A stretch of DNA of 64,000 bases from Bromus sterilis. Lineage: Eukaryota; Streptophyta; Magnoliopsida; Poales; Poaceae. A program made the position numbers and the translations under genes. A model generated the notes under the pieces. That model had not been told where the DNA came from, did not search any database, and worked only from the letters and a program-made list of their open reading frames with translations. Below, in pieces: positions 56,475 through 64,000 of this stretch. The number at the start of each line of letters is the position of its first letter. Position 1 is the stretch's first letter. The stretch spans positions 4,092,001 through 4,156,000 of the forward strand of contig OX465596.1 in assembly GCA_950022295.1 (NCBI GenBank), written 5' to 3'.

Positions 56475-57206
56475 GAGCATTTCCAGCCGTTCGCCCCCCC
56501 CCCCCCCCTTCAGACGCATTTTGACGCTATTTTAACAGCGCTTGGGGGTCTGCCGATGCAAAAAAACGTGTTGGGCCGACCGACTGCTCAGCCGCGGCCC
56601 CAAGATTACCTCCCCAAGCAATGAGATTCGGTGTAGATTCATCCCAAATTTGACGCAATTTGATTCAAATTCGTTTCATTCGGCCATACACACAGCATAC
56701 ACACTCCATACACACACCATACACGCACCATACACACCTCGTACAAACACCATACACATCTTGTACATCACCCATACACACACGGTTGCACGGCCCACTG
56801 CTTCCTCCCGGCGACGCTCCTCCAGCCGCCCCCGCCCGGCCATGCGCCTCCAGCCGCCCTCACCCGGCGAGCTCCTGTCCGGCCTCGCCCGTCCAGGCCA
56901 CGCCCATGCCGGCGGCACGGCGAGACGAAGAGGAGAGAGAGGGGGGCTGGGATGTGCATGCAACGTGGCGGTCCTTGTGGAAAAGAGGAGAGAGACCGAC
57001 ATGTGGTTTTTTTGCATGCATAAGTTAGCGTCGGACGCCCCAACAGCCCCCAGCTTTCTGGGGTTCCTTGGGTGCGCCGAACTCAATTTGAACGAAATCC
57101 GACGCTATTTGAAACCTTGGGGGTGCGATTGGATAAATTTAATAGCGCCAGAGATTAAAAATTTTTCGTTTGGTGGGGTCTCTTGGGGGCGCGGCTGAAA
57201 ATGCTC
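56475..57206. mobile_element. 732-bp TIR element related to the one at 45857, TTA target duplication
   Basis: Left end GAGCATTTCCAGCCG and right end CGGCTGAAAATGCTC are inverted repeats, closely similar to the ends of the 2.0-kb element. TTA flanks both sides (56472-56474 and 57207-57209). The interior holds a poly-C run near 56,495, a CATACACAC-type repeat (about 56,690-56,785) and a GC-rich patch, but no ORF like that of the larger copy. Confidence 0.78.
56690..56785 (+). repeat. Imperfect CATACACAC-type repeat
   Basis: About eight variants of a 10-12 bp unit such as ACACACCATAC and CACCATACACAT run in tandem. It lies inside the TIR element at 56475-57206. Confidence 0.8.
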
Positions 57207-57414
57207 TTAAGCAATACTTTCTCATCTAAAGCCAAAGGGTAACGCCAACCCAAACCACTGAACGAGACAAATAGCATCAAACTCACATTGCTGAAAATGA
57301 TAGGCTAGTGAGGAACACATGGAGTACTTAACTCATACTTTCTCCTGTATTAACCGTTGCTGAAAAAGATGTATTTACACTTGAAATATGTTAATATGAA
57401 ACGAAGAAAGTAGA

Positions 57415-57460
57415 AAGAATTAATTTTCTTTACCCGCAAAAAAAAAGAATTAATTTTCTT
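57415..57460 (+). mobile_element. Ultra-short poly-A insertion with 16-bp target duplication
   Basis: AAGAATTAATTTTCTT at 57415-57430 is repeated exactly at 57445-57460. The insert is TACCCGC plus seven A. The same insert type with a different target sequence is found at 1206-1251. It lies about 160 bp upstream of the start of BAHD gene 2, in its promoter region. Confidence 0.65.
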
Positions 57461-57522
57461 GAGCAGAGACTGTAACTATATATTATCCCTAAAAAAAGGT
57501 GTATACTACCTAACCCTTTCCC

Positions 57523-57530
57523 TTTAAATA
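57523..57530 (+). promoter_or_regulatory. Candidate TATA box of BAHD gene 2
   Basis: TTTAAATA lies about 95 bases before the ATG at 57622, the same spacing as in BAHD gene 1. It is a weaker match than TATAAATA there. Confidence 0.55.
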
Positions 57531-57621
57531 GCATCACTACCATCCCGTTTCGCTGCACTCCTCTCTCTGTCGTGCGTGATAGCTATAGCACGAACGCACA
57601 CGTAGGACGGGCACACCGGCC

Positions 57622-59165
57622 ATGGTGAAAGAAAGCACAGCAGCGCACGGCGGCGAGGTGACCATCGTGTCTGTCACGACGGTGGCGCCGGCGCTGCCGT
57701 TGCAGCAGCACCGGCTGCCGCTGTCAAACCTGGACCTCGTCCTGCCGCCCATGGACGTCGGCGTCTTCTTCTGCTACCTCCACCCGGCGCCCACCCCGGC
57801 CGCGCTCAAGGAGGCGCTGGCGAAAGTGCTGGTGGCGTACTACCCTCTCGCCGGAGAGGTCGTGGCCAACGGCGATGGGGAGCCGGAGCTGCTGTGCAAC
57901 TGCCGCGGCGTCGACTTTACCGAGGCAAGTGTCGACGATGCCGAGTTGCGGGAGCTCCGGCTGGGCATGGTGGACGAGCGCGTCGAGAAGCTTGTTCCAT
58001 CCAAGAAGGCCGGCGTGATATCTGTCCAGGTACTATAATTATTTTTCTTTTTCTATTTTGTTACGTACTCTCTTCGTTTCAATTTTACATTAATATTAAT
58101 ACAAAGTTATACTAAAACTAAAACTGTTACTTTAAAACGAAAGAAGTACTATTTTTATTTTTAGTTTTAATAACTTTATTTTTTGTTACTAATTTTGTTG
58201 CATGATACATGCACGCACAGGTGACAAAGTTCAAGTGCGGCGGCGCCGTCGTGGGTTGCACCTTCGACCACCGTATCTGCGACGCCTACTCCTTCAACAT
58301 GTTCCTCGTCGCATGGGCCGCTGCATCCCGTGGTGGCTCCGCATCACCGGCTCCGTCCTTCCGCCGCTCCCTCGTCGCACCACGCGATCCATCGCCGCGC
58401 ACGCATGCCACTGACGCGTTGATCGGCCGCCTCTTCTCCCCTCTCAGCTCAGCGCCGCCACCGCCTCCGGCCGCCGTCGCCGCCACCGCCGTCAACCGCA
58501 TCTATCGTATAACCGCCGCCGACGTCGCGACGCTGCAGGCCACGGCCGGGCCAGGGCGCACGAAGCTTGAGGCATTCACGGCCCACCTGTGGCAGCTCTG
58601 CTCGACGTCGGCATCAGCGTGCCAGCGTCTGTGCTGCATGGGCATGGTCGTGGACGGACGCACACGCATGTCCCCGGATGGCGCCATGAAGGCCTACTTC
58701 GGCAATGTGCTGACCATAACCTACGGCGTCATGAGCACCGACGACCTTCGTCGTCGCATGGCACTCGCCGACGTGGCGGACGACGTGCACCGGTGGGTGC
58801 GAGAGGCCGCGACGGCCGAGCACTTCCGAGGCCTGATTGACTGGGTGGAGGCGCTGCGGCCCAAACCGGCCGCAGCGAGGGCGTACCTAGGCGGCACCGC
58901 CGGCGCCGACGCCACGGCATGCATCGTGTCGTCGGGGATGGGTTTCCCGGTCCGGGAGATCAACTTTGGGACGGGCCTGCCGGCGTTCGCGTCGTACCAC
59001 TTCCCGTGGCCCGCCGGTGCGGCATACGTGATGCCGATGCCGAGCGCACGCGGGGACGGCGACTGGGTGGTGTACGTGCACGCGGCGCCGGAGCTGGTGA
59101 AGGCGATGGAGAAGGAGCCGACGACTGTTTTCAAAACCCTTGAAAACAGCTACGTGTTCGGATGA
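57622..59165 (+). CDS. BAHD acyltransferase, 2 exons (paralogue 2, altered DFGWG motif)
   Basis: Exons are 57622-58029 and 58221-59165, phase 0 junction at GTCCAG|GTACTA ... GCACAG|GTGACA: 1353 nt, 450 aa. The predicted protein is alignable over its full length to the BAHD at 41,378, sharing LPLSNLDL, YYPLAGE, KCGGAVVGCTFDHR, AYFGNVLTI, and ASYHFPWP. HxxxD is intact as HRICD (153-157). The second family motif, normally DFGWG, reads NFGTG (384-388): Asp to Asn and Trp to Thr. This motif is structural rather than catalytic, so activity may be retained, but substrate or CoA binding may have changed. No stop or frameshift is present. The 191-bp intron is largely occupied by a MITE. Substrates are unknown. 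Confidence 0.92.
58066..58149. mobile_element. Degenerate Stowaway MITE in the intron of BAHD gene 2
   Basis: TA-bounded 84-bp element with left end CTCTCTTCGTTTCAATTTTA and right end TACTTTAAAACGAAAGAAG, which are imperfect inverted repeats. It makes up almost half of the 191-bp intron without touching either splice site. The intron of the paralogue has no such element. Confidence 0.7.
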
Positions 59166-61312
59166 TGGACCTGCTATTTAGTTTGTGTACGTACCTACGT
59201 GTTGCAGCTTAATTATAATGCCACCAACAACATATCGTTGCTGGTGACTAATTTACATTTGGAAAATAAACACTCGATGTTAAATACGAGTATATAATTG
59301 TTGCTGTAACAAGGCCTTGTGTGTGTGTCAAATTAAATTGGGTAAAAACGTGTGATTGCTGATAAATGTTACTTTTTTTATTTATAATAAATATTTTTCA
59401 TCTAGTATAAAGTTTGTACTAGCTTAGTATAAAATAACAGAGTTAGCCTCGCTGCACCGACATGAGACCAATCATTGATCAAATGCTAATTATGGAATGG
59501 TTGGTCAGAAAGGGATCTGTGATTGCTGCATCAGTTTTGGCTCACTGGTTAGTTAGCTTGCGCCTTCAGATGGGATCGATCATCAATCGATGTTATATTA
59601 TCGGGTGATAAAATAGCGGATTTTATCAGAAAGGGACGTGTGTGATTAGTAGCTGATAAAGTGTTCTGATTCACTATCTACTTAGCACTACTATAAATAG
59701 ACGTTCTAGCTGACGAGTCACCTCGGATGGCCAGGAGGACCGTACATGTTAGGCCTTGTACAATGCCCGATCCAGTGCTAAAGACCGGTGCTTAAAGAAA
59801 GAAGGATATGACTATCCAGCGGCGTCACATTTTGACGCTACCGTGCGGCATGATTATTAGTACTAATCATTGTTTAAGATATTTTTTAATATTTTAATAA
59901 AGCATTTAATTTATTTATTTTTGGTGTCTGGCCGATAAGATAAATTGGCCGGTAAATCATCCGATATGTCGATAAATCGTCCGATATGCCAATAAATCAT
60001 TCAATTTATCCATTATTTTGGGTCGGCCGATAAGTTACCGATAAGCGATATCCCCAACACTAGTACTAATAGAGTAGTAAATGTGCTAGCTTTTGTGTTT
60101 TTAAAATTGTAAAATATTTTATCTTCCAAACCGTTAACTTAATTGATGATCAGTTCGTATCATTAGCTTTGTCGTCACAAGATCTTTAAAACTAGATCCC
60201 ATGTCAACATGTTTCGACAAAAAAAATCGTCACTATTTGCCATAATTCTGTTGTCAAATCACTGCACACTAATATATATACATAAAATGAAAAACTTGTT
60301 TTATGATATATATTTGTATTTCTCTTTAGAACCACTAAAAAAGCATACATACTTGTCATGCTATTTGTACCCAAATGTCATAATGTCATGTTATGATTGA
60401 ACGATTGGTTATCAGTTTATTTATATTCGGTTATTGTATTTTTACATGTAATTGGCATGATGGTTTATTGTTCTTATAAGTTTTATCAATTTGAGTTGAC
60501 ATTTTATTTTATCGGGTTGTATCATAAGTTTAAAGTGTACGAAACTATTCCCCGGTAACTATGTACAAACATTTGTGACAATAGTTTATGGTAAAAATGG
60601 CAACTAAGGTGACCTAAATCTACCAACTGATGATGACGAAAAAAATTCGCAAAACATATCAATATGGGATCTTGTTTCGAAACCCTCGTGAATAAAAACT
60701 CAATGGCAAAAACGGAACGCACATCAGATTAATGATTTGTAAGATAAATCATTTTCCAAATTCGGAAAATGTATTTAATGTGATGATGTCAACATGAAGT
60801 AATAGACTTTGCATGCAATCTTTACATGCACAGCCGCCGCACCATAGTGCCTCCATGCGGTGGTGCTTAGTAGCATTTCCCAAGAAAGAAACTAGTGTAG
60901 TGTGTCAAAAATTTATATACTTTGCAATGCTGAGTGCTTTGGGAAGATGCTTAACTTGCATTGATAAATATAGAATGGAGTTTAATCCGGTTTCACAAAA
61001 ATGCAACGCACCGCAGCATCAGGAGCCAAAGTGTGTTTCCCTATCCTTTCTAAGCACCTGTGTGAAGCCTCACAGCAAGACTGGGTTTTTTTTTTGCTGA
61101 AGCAGCTGATCCAAGAACTTGCGTTGTACATGTGGCATAGATCACCAGTGACGGGCTCACAGGCAAACACCTACTAACGTTGAGTCAAATGGTCACAATG
61201 AAAGTAACTGAGACTAGTGACATGCATAAATTACTAATTTGTATTACTATCTCTATAGTGAATAGTAACACATACGATCTGAAAGTTGAAACCAAAACCA
61301 AAAGCATAGTTT
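59166..61312. other. AT-rich spacer downstream of BAHD gene 2
   Basis: No gene recognised. A decayed MITE piece lies at 59370-59440 (TCATCTAGTATAAAGTTTGT matches the interior of the MITE at 50664). GGCCTTGTACAATGC at 59,753 looks like the left terminus of a Tourist-type MITE, but no right end was found. Short repeats of GATAAATC(G/A)TCCGATATG occur at 59,930-60,055. An ORF at 60,813-61,100 has no recognisable content. Confidence 0.4.
59930..60055 (+). repeat. Short GATAAAT/CCGATA repeats
   Basis: Variants of GGCCGATAAG, GTCGATAAATC and ATCCGATATG recur about seven times in 125 bp. Irregular spacing of about 10-19 bp. Non-coding. Confidence 0.6.
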
Positions 61313-62120
61313 TTTAGGGCAATATTGTTCCCATAGAGCAGAGAAAAGACTAGCAACTTCTTGGGCCGCCCCAATGCGGAGCACTGCCAGTATATTTTTT
61401 TCATTTTCTTTCTTCCATTTTTTTCTATCTGCGTTTTTCGTTTTATTTCCGGTTTTCAGCATTTTTGGGGTTTCTTTCTGAGTTCTTTACATTTTTTCTA
61501 TTTTTTTCTTGTTATTTATATACACAATTTTTTATAATATGTAATGGATGTCTATGCATATATAAGAATGAAATTATTTCCTGTATGGTACGAATCGTTT
61601 TTAGTAGCAATGAACATTCTTTTAATATGTTCTGGGTAGTTTAAACATGTGGCGATTTTTTTCTCATATGCAAAGGTAACTTTTTTTGAAGTACACAATG
61701 AACAACTTTTACAAATATGTGACGACTGTTTTTCAAATATGCAAGGAACATTTCCTATTATGTGACAGACATTTATTTTAAGTATATAGTGAACCATACA
61801 AAAAACATGTTGAAAACTTAAAATCCAGAAGAAACACAATTCAAAAAATGTGCTGAACATTTCAAATACACGGGAATATTTTCCAAGTACGTGGACAACT
61901 TTTTCTGAAATACATGATGAATATTTTTTATGCATGATTGTAAACATTTTTTATTTTATGTAATTTGATTTTTCATTCTTGGAATGGTTCAACATTTTTA
62001 CAATTTTGAATATACGAATAAAATATCCCCCTCACGCAAGATCCTCGTTTTCATTGCCATCGTCCATTGCTCTAGCTCTCTAGCACCGAGAGCCTTCCTC
62101 CCATCGTCCTCATCCCCGAT
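61313..62120 (-). mobile_element. Non-autonomous element, copy B of an inverted pair
   Basis: The reverse complement matches copy A at 50144-51068. The GC-rich head (GGGATGAGGACGATGGGAGG, AGAGAGCTAGAGCAATGGAC) lies at 62,040-62,120. The tail (ACTGGCAGTGCTCCGCATTG, GGGCGGCCCAAGAAG) lies at 61,350-61,395. It lacks the MITE found in copy A and shows the uninterrupted site (AACATATTAAAAGAATG on its sense strand). Non-coding. Confidence 0.75.
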
Positions 62121-63359
62121 TAGCCGTAGCTTCAGTCTGGCTTGCCCTTATTATTATTTTGTCTTGTTACCGCATGGTTAAATGTCTAAAGCAAGCAATC
62201 TACTCAAAGCAATTCTAGCGGATAGCTAAACTTAGATACACTATATTTGATTTACGGGTCATGGTGAATCGAATATGCAATACAAATATCGCTGCCCCAG
62301 AATAGATATTGCATCCTCGAACGGTATATTAGCGGCTGAAGCGAAGTCTTCCAATTTAACAGTCCCTATAGCCCTGAGGTTTATTTCCACACTCAAGGTT
62401 AGTGTTCTGCTTCAAACAAATTGCTGGATCGGTCTAGGCCAACCATCTTAAGTGTCTTTGTCATCAAAGGTTCTCCTTCCAAATACGATGTACAAGTTGT
62501 GTGGAACAATCAGTACGGCTTCAGATGCTTAAACATCCAGGTGTGTTGCTCCCTGGCAGTGACTTGTAACTGTTAGGAAAACGACACGCAAATAACAACG
62601 AAGGAGAACGAAAAACAACACAAGGGACACGCAAATTTAACGTGGAAAATTCTTCCGTGAAGGGAAAAACCACGGGCGCCAACCAGCGAATTATTCCTTA
62701 TTTTGAAGGTGTTACAAACGTCGAAAGATTTACAATTTGATGATCTATCCCGTGTTGTGGCTTACAAGGTATTATATAAGCGATAGAAGAGACCTAGGCC
62801 AACACTGATCCGTACCATAACCTCCGCTCTGTCAAAAGTTTCCTCTTAACTTCATACATGAATTTGGATCAACTTCAACAGTAACCTATATTTAGAGCCA
62901 AAGATTGTCATGTCAGGGTACACACGCCTAAAGCTGCAAGGCCACTTAAGGGAAAGCACTCTAAAGTGAATAATAATGTTGTTTGGTCACGCCTGGTTAC
63001 AACCAAATCCTCTATTGATCTAAGTCGCATAGACTATACTATAATTTATTGAGGTCTAATACACAGTGAAAAAGCAACGAAGGGAGTCGTATCTTTGTTG
63101 CATGAACCAAGTCTTTGTTATGTGAACTACTATGGGTTGAAGTTACTTCGGAACGCCACAGAGCTTCACTCAATCCATGCATGCCAAGGGCAAGAAAGAT
63201 CCAAATGTTCTGCTTTCGTCCGTTTGGATCTTCGCAAACCAAAAACGCGGCAACCAATGGTGCAAATGGATCGATGTTCGCTTTTTTGTCTGTCGCGACC
63301 CATTTGCGAACCAATTTTAGGGCACATTTGGGTTCCCGCGAACAGGAGAAAGACCACTC
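62121..63359. other. Spacer with a possible LTR fragment
   Basis: No host gene recognised. The stretch 62,575-62,870 contains AACGTGGAAAATTCTTCCGT and AAAAACCACGGGCGCCAACC, phrases I associate with cereal Copia-type LTR retrotransposons, but boundaries and a primer site are not seen. The remaining sequence to 63,359 has short ORFs on both strands with no recognisable domain. Confidence 0.3.
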
Positions 63360-63992
63360 ATGCATCCGCTCGTGTCCGCTCTGGGACTGCATGACAGCCA
63401 CATGGACGTCGGCTGGCCTCCCCCAGGTTGCTTTGATCGGTCTTTTTCAATAGGACCGCCGCTCCCACCAATCCCCACTGTGCTTCCCAACAAATCGGCA
63501 CCGCCACCGCCATGTCCAACAACGGGGAGGATGGGTCCTCCTCGGTCCTCGCCGTCGCGAGCGCAGTGGCTACGTCAACATCGGCAAAGAGTTGGTTTTG
63601 GCAGAATGGTGTTCCCGTGTCGTGGGTGGACGTCCATCTGCCCACGACTGACACCTCAGCCTGGTAAGGATGTTGGTGCCGTCATAGGAGCTGGTGGACG
63701 CCTAAGCCCATACCCCCACCACTGTGACATAGTGGTGAGGTCTGCACCGCCCCCACCGCCGCCACGGGTCAGAAGGACAAGGAGGCGTGGCGGCGAGATC
63801 CGGGACTCGCCGTCGCCGCTACCGCGGGTATTTTTGCCCACCGGCTACGATGAGGAAGCCGCCTACAAAGTGTCCCACGAGGAGTTGGCGCACAAGGAGG
63901 TCAGGCGGTGGTCGAGCCTCACGTACCTCATCGACTTGGCGCTGGTGCCGCCAGACGTTGTTGTCTACACGCCTCGCCGCCTCCACATTTAA
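63360..63992 (+). other. Uncharacterised Pro/Arg-rich ORF at the window edge
   Basis: A 210-aa frame opens at 63360 and closes at 63990-63992, 8 bases before the window end. The first two thirds are Pro/Arg-rich and probably not a real protein. The last third (VSHEELAHKEVRRWSSLTYL) is more protein-like, with a charged helix. The GC-rich style resembles the ORF carried by the TIR element at 46.4 kb, so it may be part of another transposon-borne gene continuing past the window. No function can be given. Confidence 0.25.
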
Positions 63993-64000
63993 CCCCCGTC

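Noticed and set aside
60813..61100. 95-aa ORF as a small Cys-containing protein
   Set aside because: No signal peptide, irregular cysteine spacing and a location in transposon-rich DNA; it ends in a T run encoding Phe.
1..64000. tRNA, rRNA, CRISPR arrays, bacterial-type operons
   Set aside because: None seen; introns, MITEs and LTRs show plant nuclear DNA, so prokaryotic feature types do not apply.

Overview
This is nuclear DNA from a grass, most likely a Triticeae species (wheat, Aegilops or barley relatives). The genes have many introns and GC-rich coding exons. They sit in AT-rich spacer filled with transposons typical of that group: Stowaway MITEs ending in CTCCCTCCG, PIF/Harbinger-type elements with TAA/TTA target duplications, a CACTA terminus beginning CACTACTAGG, a Gypsy-type LTR and LINE 3' ends. 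The species assignment is inference; no homology search was possible. All exon models below were assembled by hand from splice sites and reading-frame continuity.

Layout. Positions 1-11,306 hold a Pumilio (PUF) RNA-binding protein gene on the + strand, with a 6-kb first coding intron and a LINE fragment just before its first coding exon. Positions 11,923-16,332 (- strand) hold a complete 8-exon cytochrome P450 of the CYP701A / ent-kaurene oxidase type, with one GC-AG intron. Positions 16.5-26.5 kb are transposon-rich spacer (Gypsy LTR, MITEs, Harbinger remnant). Positions 26,675-31,125 (+) hold a complete class I diterpene synthase of the ent-kaurene synthase-like (KSL) type with DDFFD and NSE/DTE motifs. 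Positions 31.2-34.8 kb hold a CACTA end and other repeats. Positions 34,804-37,305 (-) hold an intronless G-type lectin receptor-like kinase of the non-RD class. Positions 41,378-43,080 and 57,622-59,165 (both +) hold two paralogous two-exon BAHD acyltransferases. The 14.5 kb between them and the 5 kb after the second are filled with nested elements, a 546-bp tandem duplication, and two inverted copies of one element 10 kb apart.

How the genes may work together. A kaurene oxidase-type P450 and a kaurene synthase-type terpene synthase are consecutive enzymes of gibberellin and related diterpenoid pathways. Here they lie about 10 kb apart and diverge head to head, with two acyltransferases further along. 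This makes the window a candidate diterpenoid biosynthetic gene cluster. No class II copalyl diphosphate synthase is present, and co-function is inference. The transposon portion is also informative: there are four miniature insertions flanked by 13-16 bp direct repeats, a Harbinger-type element nested in a MITE with a reconstructable empty site, and a MITE whose empty site is preserved in the inverted partner copy.
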